Shown piece by piece: positions 1 through 6,051 of a stretch of DNA of 6,051 nucleotides. The stretch lies in contig JASGCH010000094.1 of assembly GCA_030054245.1 (NCBI GenBank), positions 1 through 6,051 of the forward strand, given 5' to 3'. The notes below the pieces were generated by a model, which had not been told where the DNA came from, did not search any database, and saw only the letters and a list, made by a program, of their open reading frames with translations. Within the stretch, counting starts at the first letter, position 1, and each line of letters opens with the position of its first letter. The translations under genes and the position numbers were made by a program. The stretch is from Gammaproteobacteria bacterium. GTDB lineage: Bacteria > Pseudomonadota > Gammaproteobacteria > Burkholderiales > Burkholderiaceae_C.

Positions 1-63
1 GGAAGCACAATGGACAGCGCAACGAACTGCCGAACATACATAACGCAGTAATTTGACAGTGTA

Positions 64-80
64 ACCGGTTGTGCAACGGT
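64..80. promoter_or_regulatory. Imperfect dyad upstream of the 602-residue gene
   Basis: An inverted repeat can be read directly: ACC at 64-66 pairs with GGT at 78-80, and GTT at 68-70 pairs with AAC at 75-77. There is one bulged G at 67 and a four-base loop GTGC. The left arm lies within the palindrome AACCGGTT (63-70). The dyad ends six bases before the ribosome binding site, so it could be an operator or a small RNA hairpin affecting translation. A TTGACA hexamer lies just upstream at 53-58, but no AT-rich -10 box stands at the expected 16-18 bp spacing, so I do not call a promoter. The function is inferred only and the stem is short. Confidence 0.3.
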
Positions 81-85
81 CTTCA

Positions 86-91
86 TAAGGA
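86..91 (+). promoter_or_regulatory. Ribosome binding site deciding the start at 99
   Basis: TAAGGA lies seven bases before the ATG at 99 and matches the Shine-Dalgarno consensus at normal spacing. The frame is also open upstream to a TTG at 69, but that codon would add ten residues, overlap the dyad and have no purine-rich site ahead of it. The ATG is therefore preferred. Confidence 0.75.
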
Positions 92-98
92 ACCCCCC

Positions 99-1907
99 AT
101 GTTCAAAAAGAAACCCACACCAAAACCACCAAGCGAACAGCCGATGGAAACCGACTCTGCGACTCCTAAGTATCATCACCCGAAGATTCTTCTGATCGAT
201 ACGGTGCCAGAGATCGCTGAGACGCTGACGAAAGAAGGTTACAATGTCTCAAACGAGACATTTGGGAAACCCTACAAGGTTCCCAAAGATTCTAGCTACC
301 GACCAGTTGTGGTGAAGACATCCCTTCTAAAATTCACAGAACAAGAAATTGTGGTAATTGACCTGGTGACAGGAGATCCAGAAGCTGGGCCGCCAGCCGA
401 AAAAATGACTCCGGCAGGGGAACTCGACTGGTGGTCAAAATGTAGTTCCGGAGTTATTGACCCGAGACCCAGGGCGATGGACATGGTTCGAGACAAATTC
501 GATCGAATCCTTGATAACGGCGGAGCGTTTATAATCTTTTCGGATGCAAAAGTCACCCAAAAACTGGTTTTAGCTGCTGACGACGACCGTGCCAATAAGC
601 TGTCTATCCAACAAGACATCGAAAAAGACAACTGGAGCTTCCTTTCAATACTGTCGAAACTGTCGATTCACCACGACTACGGTGAAGAAATTACCGTGAT
701 AAATCAGAAGTCGCCATTAGATCGAATCTTAGATGACCATCTTAAAGACGCTACGTTTTATTGCACTTTTTCTAAGGATTCGTGGCAATGGGGTCCTAAC
801 ATCAAGGAGCGATGGGGTTGGAATGAGTTAGCTAAAAACAAGTATGGCGCGACGGTCGCTAGCATGATTCGCCGAAATGATAATACTGAGGGTGGTTGGA
901 TTTTTATCCTTCCTAGGATTAAGAGAATAGACCTCTTTCTTTCCGAATTCTTCAAAAACATCTTGCCGGACATGTGCCCAGGCTTGTTTCCGCACGCTGA
1001 AGGACAAAAGTGGGTGCATCGCCCTGAATATGAGCTTCCGTCGGTGCTAGAGAAAGCCGCACAAATTTCCACCATAAAGGACGATGCCGCGAGGAAAGTG
1101 TCATATTTGGAGAAGGCCATCGAAAATGACCGGAACGAGAGCGCGTTTCTTTACGCGCTAATTCGTGAAACTGGCGATCCGCTCGTCGAAGCAGTCGAGA
1201 AAGCATTGGCGCTGCTTGGCTTCAAATCGATTGTCAATGTTGACGAGGAAATGACCAAAGCAGGAAAAGAGGCATCCCTTCGCGAAGATCTCAGGATTCA
1301 CGACCAGTCCCCGGTTCTCGTCGTGGATATTAAGGGTGTAGCGGGGAAGCCCGCTGACGCCGATGCGCTCCAAGCTCAGAAGCACGCGTTGATCTACATT
1401 CGGGAGCAGAATCGCGCCGATGTTGGTGGTCTTACAATCATCAACCACCAGCGTATATTGCCTCCTTTGGAACGCGACAACGACATGCCGTATCGGAAGG
1501 AAATCTTGCACAATGCTGAGCAATCGAAACTTGGCCTGATGACGGGATGGGATTTATTCCGACTCGTCCGGGGCTTCATTCAAAACAAGTGGAAGCCCGA
1601 ACATGTGACCCCACTTTTCTACCAGACCGGCAGGATTCTCCCAATTCCTCGGCACTACGAATATGCGGGGAAGGTGAAACAGGTTTGGAAGACAGCGTTC
1701 AGTGTCGAAATCGAACAGGGCGAGATTCATGTTGGAGAAAGCGTCGCATTCGAGTTTCCAGTAGATTTCGACGAACAGAAGGTGATGTCTTTGCAGCTAA
1801 ACGACAGTGATGTCGAAGTGGCGACAGCAAAGTGCGAGGTGGGTATTCAACGCGAAGAAGCATCGCCGAAGGTAAAGACCGGGATGGCGGTCTATCGAAT
1901 CAAATGA
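99..1907 (+). CDS. Putative restriction-associated nuclease with Rossmann-like, PD-(D/E)XK-like and EF-Tu domain-2-like modules
   Basis: This encodes a 602-residue protein without signal peptide or membrane segment, so probably cytoplasmic; I do not recognise a named gene. Seen: a Lys/Pro-rich N-terminal tail (1-27). Residues 27-150 look Rossmann-like, with strand KILLID (29-34), strand EIVVIDL (83-89), then DPRP (121-124) and FDRILDNGGAFIIF (134-147). Residues 150-345 are of unknown fold. Residues 350-460 resemble a PD-(D/E)XK nuclease: a helix around VEAVEKAL with E364 or E367, REDLRI (395-400) giving D397, VVDIKG (408-413) giving the D410-x-K412 pair, and a following helix with Q427. Residues 520-602 resemble the beta-barrel of EF-Tu domain 2 and of U32-peptidase C-terminal domains, with GKV (524-526), EIHVGESV (542-549), VMSLQ (562-566), VGIQ (581-584) and a final VYRIK. 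Inferred: it cuts nucleic acid, with the barrel as a binding or sensing module. The ATGA overlap with an HsdR-like start suggests it was a type I restriction operon accessory. The domain calls are from memory of motifs, not from a search; the CDS itself is near certain. Confidence 0.9.
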   Translation: MFKKKPTPKPPSEQPMETDSATPKYHHPKILLIDTVPEIAETLTKEGYNVSNETFGKPYKVPKDSSYRPVVVKTSLLKFTEQEIVVIDLVTGDPEAGPPAEKMTPAGELDWWSKCSSGVIDPRPRAMDMVRDKFDRILDNGGAFIIFSDAKVTQKLVLAADDDRANKLSIQQDIEKDNWSFLSILSKLSIHHDYGEEITVINQKSPLDRILDDHLKDATFYCTFSKDSWQWGPNIKERWGWNELAKNKYGATVASMIRRNDNTEGGWIFILPRIKRIDLFLSEFFKNILPDMCPGLFPHAEGQKWVHRPEYELPSVLEKAAQISTIKDDAARKVSYLEKAIENDRNESAFLYALIRETGDPLVEAVEKALALLGFKSIVNVDEEMTKAGKEASLREDLRIHDQSPVLVVDIKGVAGKPADADALQAQKHALIYIREQNRADVGGLTIINHQRILPPLERDNDMPYRKEILHNAEQSKLGLMTGWDLFRLVRGFIQNKWKPEHVTPLFYQTGRILPIPRHYEYAGKVKQVWKTAFSVEIEQGEIHVGESVAFEFPVDFDEQKVMSLQLNDSDVEVATAKCEVGIQREEASPKVKTGMAVYRIK

Positions 1908-2053
1908 ACCTCAACGAATCCATCGTCAAAGACGCCGCGCTCGAGTGGTTCGGGGATATGAGTTACTCCTACCTTGGGGCAAAAGCTCTCTCCCAAAAGA
2001 AGGTAGCGATGAGCGAGGCGATCTGGCGACTGAACCCGGCCATTCCCGAATAG
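1904..2053 (+). pseudogene. hsdR: Truncated hsdR remnant (type I restriction subunit R, N terminus only)
   Basis: Forty-nine codons start at an ATG that overlaps the upstream stop as ATGA, the usual sign of translational coupling in an operon. The peptide opens MNLNESIVKDAALEWFGDM and ends EAIWRLNPAIPE. From memory, type I HsdR proteins begin in nearly this way (LNE..VE.AAL.WF..LGY, then about 30 residues on REAIRRLNPAIPEEA), ahead of the PD-(D/E)XK nuclease domain. Here the segment between the two conserved blocks is about 16 residues shorter than in typical HsdR, and a TAG stop follows the PE directly. Full HsdR has about 1000 residues with nuclease and helicase motor domains. None of that follows in any plus frame before hrpA begins, so the product cannot translocate or cut DNA. 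I read it as a decayed or deletion-truncated hsdR; a functional 49-residue peptide is possible but less likely. Confidence 0.8.
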
Positions 2054-2230
2054 GCGCATCAACCCTCCGGAAATTCCGAATCATTCACATCAAAAGACCT
2101 TTGCACCTACGGCTACGCCGCTCAGACGATCTGCCAAAGTACGAGGCTTGAGCAAGCATCTCCAGCCGATGGTGCAACAGTCTTGTAGATCGCCATTTGC
2201 CGGTGGTTGTTTAGCCATTTCCGACGGTTG
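2054..2230. other. Convergent intergenic region at the likely island edge
   Basis: This stretch separates the hsdR remnant (plus) from the end of hrpA (minus). In all three plus frames after 2053 I see no continuation of HsdR; the nearest echo is TLRK in the +1 frame around 2060-2070, too short to use. A small perfect hairpin CGGC-TAC-GCCG lies at 2110-2120 but no T-run follows on either strand, so I do not call a terminator. On the minus strand a 42-codon frame (2218 down to 2090) is open and ends AVGAKVF, but it has no ribosome binding site and no recognised homologue. The final 40 bases hold a two-copy repeat listed separately. I see no tRNA, integrase or complete attachment site. Confidence 0.6.
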
Positions 2231-2231
2231 T
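2192..2231. repeat. Two-copy imperfect direct repeat, 22-bp period, next to the hrpA stop
   Basis: Two units, 2192-2210 and 2214-2231, both begin GCCATTT and end GGTTGT. They agree at 16 of 18 aligned bases with one single-base gap, so the second unit is one base shorter. The second copy touches the last base of the hrpA stop codon. It may be a short tandem duplication or the worn end of a repeated intergenic element; the window alone cannot say which. Confidence 0.6.
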
Positions 2232-5200
2232 CAAAACCCAGCTAACACCTTGTCCAAGCGTTTGGGGCTGACGATTTGGGCTGTTTTGAGTTCTTGGGCA
2301 AATAGGCTAATACGAAATTCCTCCAATAACCATTTAAAATCTTTTAAGGTTGGGTTGATTTGCCCTTTTCTGGAGTTGAGGAGTTGCCGGTAGCGTTCTT
2401 CGTATTGGTTGACGGATAACATTCTTTCATGGTCTTTGTGTACGGCATGACGGGATTTTTCTAAGCGAGCGAGGATGCCTTTTAAGTATCTTGGATAATG
2501 TTGCAAAAATTCCCATGGGGTGTCATCGATAAAATGGTTGGTAAACAAGCCTTGTAATTGTCTCTGACAATCGGCTACGGTTAAAGGAGAAAATTTATCG
2601 CTAAATTGGCGTTTAATTTGGTTGTGTAGTTGGAAGATGGTTTCTAGTTGTAGGACTATTTCTTTGGTGATGAGGGTAAATTTATTTTGTCCGATCTTCA
2701 GGCAATGTTGAAATTCATGGGCATTGGTTGGCCAGTCTGGATACAAAAAAGCTCGGTCAAGGGATCGGCGAATAATTTGTTGTGCTAGGTCTTTGCCAAC
2801 GCCGAGTAAGACCAAAGATAGGGTTCGGTTGGAGTCTAAGGTTTTTTCTGTATTTTTAATGAGTTGCGGTAGTTGTAAAACAATCAATCGACGCAAACCT
2901 GCGTGGTGGGCTAGCTGTGCCTTTTGGGCGTCGTCAAACAATTCCAGCCCGACGGAGTGTTCTTTGTCCACGATGGCTGGGTAACCTAGGTCTGATAGAT
3001 TGAATTGCCTGCGCAATGACTCAGCCCAGTCTTGAAGATTGCCAAAACTCCAGTTGGTGTATAAGTTGGTAGGTAATGGTAAGTGGGTCCTAGGTGTCGG
3101 ATGCGTATCATCGGCAGGTTCCTGTTTATCGGTAGCCCCCTGCTTACCAGACGAGTCTTGGATGAGTTTCTTTAGAGAATCAAAAGCTCCTTTAGATTGT
3201 TGAGCGTATTGGGCTTGTAATTGATCCAGATGGCGACTGGCTTTGCCTACCAAGCCACCGTGTTCATCGATGATTTGGTAATTGAGCAACAAATGCGGGG
3301 GTAAATTTTCTAAACGGTAATCGCTGGTTGTGACCAGGATAGAGCGTTGGTTCAGTAGCCATTGGTTTATTTTTTCTATCAAGGATCCTACACCAAAGTG
3401 CTCAGGCTGACTCAGGGTAGAAAAAATTTCACCAGCTACGGTATTTAGCGGCGATAAGGGAGAACGAATTTTTTGTGGCAAACTTTTTAGGATGGCTAAA
3501 ATTTTTTCTGCCAACATGCCCAATACCAGCCATTCTCCTGTGAGTGGCTGGGCTTGGTTTAGGGCGATCAAAGGTAAATAAACCGTAATCCCATCGTTGG
3601 CTTGTCCGGGTTGATGTAGGTAGCTGACTTTGCAATCGCATTGGCCAATGCGCATGAGTGGTGGAAATTTATGCTTACTTTCGACAATTTCAGACATAAT
3701 TTCGGGTTTATAAACCAACCAATCCAGCGCCCATTTTTGTTTTCTGCGTTGCTGTAGCTCATGGGTGTACCAGGTTTCAAAGCTGACTCCATCGCAGACT
3801 TGTCCAGGGATGAGTTGATGGTAAAACGCCCAGAGTAAATCTGGGTCGTAAAAGAAGTCGGTTTTGCGCACTCTACTTTCGTATTGATCAATTTTCTCCA
3901 TATTTTTGCGATTTTCTCTTAAAAACGGGTAGTCTTTATTCCATTCTCCAGAGACTATGGCTTGTCTAATAAAAATTTCTCGAGCGTGCTGGGGGTCTAT
4001 TTGGGCGTAGTTAATGGGGCGAGCGGAATAGACCAAAATACCATATAAGGTCGCCCTTTCCATGGCCAGAACTTTAGATGAAGTAGGGTGCCATTGTGGG
4101 TTTAAGACTTGTTTGCGTAACACATGGAGTCCAACCGATTCGATCCACCGGCTATCAATGTGTGCTAAGCACCGTGCGTATAACTTGGTGGTTTCTACCA
4201 GTTCACTGCAGACAATAAACTTAGCCGTTTTTTTATGAATTTTAGAGCTAGGATGAATGTAAAATTTTAATCCTCGGGTGCCTTGAAAATGTGTTTCATG
4301 GGGTACTTTATAGCCAATATTGCCTAAGAGTCCGCTCAAAATTGAACAATGGATTTGTTCAAAGCTGGCTGGCTCGGTATTAGGTTTGCCCAAAAATTGG
4401 CGAGTCATGAGGGTTATCTGCGTATATACATCGCGCCATTCATAATACCTTTTGACATGAATATAATGGGTTTGTAATAGTTTATCAAATTGACGACGGC
4501 TGAGTTGAGTCTGGCGTTGCTCTTCTAACCAATCCCACAAACGCCAATAAAACATAAATTCACTTTTAGGGTCTTTAAATTTGGCGTGAGCTTGCTCAGC
4601 TTGGGTTGCTTTGTCTTCAGGGTTGTCTTTGATGTCTTGTACACTGATGCCTGCGGTTATGACCAAAAGTTCGCGTAAGCAATTGCGCTTTTTAGCTTCT
4701 AAGAGCATACGGCCGATACGCGGATCTAAGGGGAGTTGACTCAAACCCAGGCCCCATTCATTCAATTCTTGGCTGTCTTCTTTAAAAGCACCGAGTTCTG
4801 ACAAAAGCTCTAAGGCATCACCAATGGCTTTGGGTTTGGGGCTTTGTAAAAATGGAAAGGCGTTTATGTCCCCCAATTGCCAAACTTTCATTTTTAATAT
4901 GACACCAGCCAATGAGGTGCGCATAATTTCTGGTTCGGTATAGGGTGGGCGATTAGCAAAGTCTTCTTCCGAGTATAAGCGGATACAAATACCATTCGCC
5001 ACCCGACCACATCGCCCACTTCTTTGGTTGGCCGCGGCTTGGCTGATCGGCTCTATGTGCAGTTGCTCCACTTTGCTACGGTAATTGTAGCGATTGATGC
5101 GTGCCAATCCAGAGTCTATGACATAATGGATGGAGGGTAGGGTTAGGGAGGTTTCTGCGATATTCGTCGCCAAAATGATGCGTGGAGTAGATGAGGGCTG

Positions 5201-6051
5201 AAAAATGGCTTCTTGCACTGTATGGGCGTTGCGCGAGAATAAGGGGATGATTTTTACTTGCCTCAATTGCGGCTGGTGTGCCAATACCCCCGAGAGATGT
5301 TCTTGGGCTTCATAAATTTCTCGCTCTCCAGGTAAAAAAACCAAAATATCGTGGAATGTCGTAGGGCTGGTCCACAGTTGAAAAATGGCATTCTCAATGG
5401 CTAAAGGCAAATCCAGTTGTGGGACATCTTGGGGTTGCCAGCGTATTTCCACTGGATAAGTACGGCCGCTGACCGTATAGATCGGGGTTTCTTGGTCGGT
5501 GCTTGAAAAATGCTTGGCAAATAGTTGAGGGTCAATGGTGGCGGAAGTTACAATGATTTTTAAATCTTTTCTATGAGGCAGTAGATTTTTGAGATACCCC
5601 AATAAAAAATCAATGTTGAGGTTTCTTTCGTGTGCCTCGTCAATAATAATGGCTGCGTATTTGCTCAACCAGCGATCCGATTGGGTTTCTGCCAGTAAGA
5701 TTCCATCTGTCATCAATTTAATGCGCGTTTGAGGAGAAACCTGGTCGGTGAAGCGAATTTTATAACCGACGATTTGCCCCAGAGGGGTGTTTAATTCACT
5801 GGCGATACGCTTGGCAACTGAGCTCGCGGCTAAGCGCCGTGGTTGCGTATGCCCTATCATTTGTCGACTGGTGGGTCGCTGTTTTTGTAGCCAATGGAGT
5901 ACTGCTTTGGGGAGTTGGGTGGTTTTTCCAGAGCCAGTTTCGCCACAAACGACGATGACTTGGTGATGGTTGAGTGCCTCTATCAATTCTTCGATCTTGG
6001 CGCTAATGGGTAAATTTTGTGGGTAATCGAATCGCACGGGTAGAAAATTCA
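2231..6051 (-). CDS. hrpA: ATP-dependent RNA helicase HrpA (DEAH box), N terminus reaching the window edge
   Basis: This is a cytoplasmic DEAH-box RNA helicase that uses ATP to remodel RNA or ribonucleoprotein; in E. coli, HrpA is tied to mRNA processing and rescue of stalled ribosomes. Counting from the GTG at 6037, visible motifs are Walker A GETGSGKTT (32-40), motif Ia HTQPRR (63-68), DEAH (133-136), SAT (165-167), TNIAETSLT (291-299) and QRSGRCGR (338-345), so the whole core is intact. A helicase-associated HA2 region (about 390-490), an OB-fold region (about 560-640) and a long HrpA-specific C-terminal domain (DUF3418 type, about 680-1260) follow. A polar linker rich in Asp, Pro and Thr (about residues 965-990) precedes WSFGNL. 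The ending FAQELKT...SPKRLDKVLAGF matches the E. coli HrpA end in style. There are 1268 residues from the GTG, against about 1300 in E. coli. The GTG has no ribosome binding site, the frame stays open to the edge, and E. coli has roughly 60 more residues before Walker A, so the true start probably lies at or beyond the edge. No damage is visible. Confidence 0.96.
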   Translation of the reverse strand, partial: NFLPVRFDYPQNLPISAKIEELIEALNHHQVIVVCGETGSGKTTQLPKAVLHWLQKQRPTSRQMIGHTQPRRLAASSVAKRIASELNTPLGQIVGYKIRFTDQVSPQTRIKLMTDGILLAETQSDRWLSKYAAIIIDEAHERNLNIDFLLGYLKNLLPHRKDLKIIVTSATIDPQLFAKHFSSTDQETPIYTVSGRTYPVEIRWQPQDVPQLDLPLAIENAIFQLWTSPTTFHDILVFLPGEREIYEAQEHLSGVLAHQPQLRQVKIIPLFSRNAHTVQEAIFQPSSTPRIILATNIAETSLTLPSIHYVIDSGLARINRYNYRSKVEQLHIEPISQAAANQRSGRCGRVANGICIRLYSEEDFANRPPYTEPEIMRTSLAGVILKMKVWQLGDINAFPFLQSPKPKAIGDALELLSELGAFKEDSQELNEWGLGLSQLPLDPRIGRMLLEAKKRNCLRELLVITAGISVQDIKDNPEDKATQAEQAHAKFKDPKSEFMFYWRLWDWLEEQRQTQLSRRQFDKLLQTHYIHVKRYYEWRDVYTQITLMTRQFLGKPNTEPASFEQIHCSILSGLLGNIGYKVPHETHFQGTRGLKFYIHPSSKIHKKTAKFIVCSELVETTKLYARCLAHIDSRWIESVGLHVLRKQVLNPQWHPTSSKVLAMERATLYGILVYSARPINYAQIDPQHAREIFIRQAIVSGEWNKDYPFLRENRKNMEKIDQYESRVRKTDFFYDPDLLWAFYHQLIPGQVCDGVSFETWYTHELQQRRKQKWALDWLVYKPEIMSEIVESKHKFPPLMRIGQCDCKVSYLHQPGQANDGITVYLPLIALNQAQPLTGEWLVLGMLAEKILAILKSLPQKIRSPLSPLNTVAGEIFSTLSQPEHFGVGSLIEKINQWLLNQRSILVTTSDYRLENLPPHLLLNYQIIDEHGGLVGKASRHLDQLQAQYAQQSKGAFDSLKKLIQDSSGKQGATDKQEPADDTHPTPRTHLPLPTNLYTNWSFGNLQDWAESLRRQFNLSDLGYPAIVDKEHSVGLELFDDAQKAQLAHHAGLRRLIVLQLPQLIKNTEKTLDSNRTLSLVLLGVGKDLAQQIIRRSLDRAFLYPDWPTNAHEFQHCLKIGQNKFTLITKEIVLQLETIFQLHNQIKRQFSDKFSPLTVADCQRQLQGLFTNHFIDDTPWEFLQHYPRYLKGILARLEKSRHAVHKDHERMLSVNQYEERYRQLLNSRKGQINPTLKDFKWLLEEFRISLFAQELKTAQIVSPKRLDKVLAGF

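Noticed and set aside
1..56. Possible C terminus of an upstream gene (such as hsdS) running into the window
   Set aside because: All three plus frames are open at the left edge for 13 to 17 codons and stop at 41-43, 49-51 and 54-56. None shows recognisable residues, so the true one cannot be chosen.
53..58. TTGACA as a -35 box for the 602-residue gene
   Set aside because: The expected -10 position holds AACGGT-like sequence without TATAAT character, and a single hexamer match is weak evidence.
501..731. Repeated GATCGAATCCTT / GATCGAATCTTA inside the 602-residue gene
   Set aside because: Both copies encode DRILD within different structural contexts; a 12-bp near-match in coding sequence is not enough to claim a domain duplication.
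1880..2059. Minus-strand frame antisense to the hsdR remnant, preceded by a GGAGG-like site
   Set aside because: It overlaps convincing HsdR-like coding on the other strand and its own product shows no family features.
2110..2120. CGGC-TAC-GCCG hairpin as a bidirectional terminator between the convergent genes
   Set aside because: The stem has only four pairs with a three-base loop and no T-run on either strand.
2090..2218. Minus-strand 42-codon frame just downstream of hrpA
   Set aside because: It has no ribosome binding site, several cysteines, no recognisable domain and lies across the repeat, so it is most likely a chance open frame.
2231..6051. HrpA as part of the defence system
   Set aside because: It is convergent with the defence-like genes, complete in all helicase motifs and fits the ordinary housekeeping HrpA family, so nothing ties it functionally to its neighbour.

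Overview
The window joins two kinds of DNA. On the right, a minus-strand gene for the DEAH-box RNA helicase HrpA fills positions 2231 to the right edge. Its full helicase core and long HrpA-type C-terminal region point to a proteobacterium, most likely a gammaproteobacterium with a fairly AT-rich genome. I cannot name the genus. On the left, plus-strand DNA that looks richer in G and C at third codon positions carries what appears to be the tail of a restriction or defence operon.

Layout: 1-98 is a leader with a small dyad and a clear ribosome binding site. 99-1907 encodes a 602-residue protein that I do not recognise by name. It reads as three modules: an N-terminal Rossmann-like region, a central PD-(D/E)XK nuclease-like domain and a C-terminal beta-barrel resembling domain 2 of EF-Tu-type translation factors. 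Its stop codon overlaps, as ATGA, the start of a 49-codon frame (1904-2053). That frame reads like the extreme N terminus of HsdR, the motor and nuclease subunit of type I restriction-modification, and is cut off and internally shortened. 2054-2230 is non-coding, with a two-copy 22-bp repeat beside the end of hrpA. The two transcription units converge there and I see no good terminator.

How it fits together (inference): the 602-residue gene was once the gene directly upstream of, and translationally coupled to, hsdR in a type I restriction operon. That is where accessory defence effectors such as the PrrC anticodon nuclease are known to sit. hsdR has since been lost down to its first codons, so the accessory gene may be a relic or a standalone effector. 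A nuclease-like fold joined to a translation-factor-like barrel is the most interesting point in the window. hrpA is an ordinary housekeeping gene and probably marks the edge of the acquired segment.
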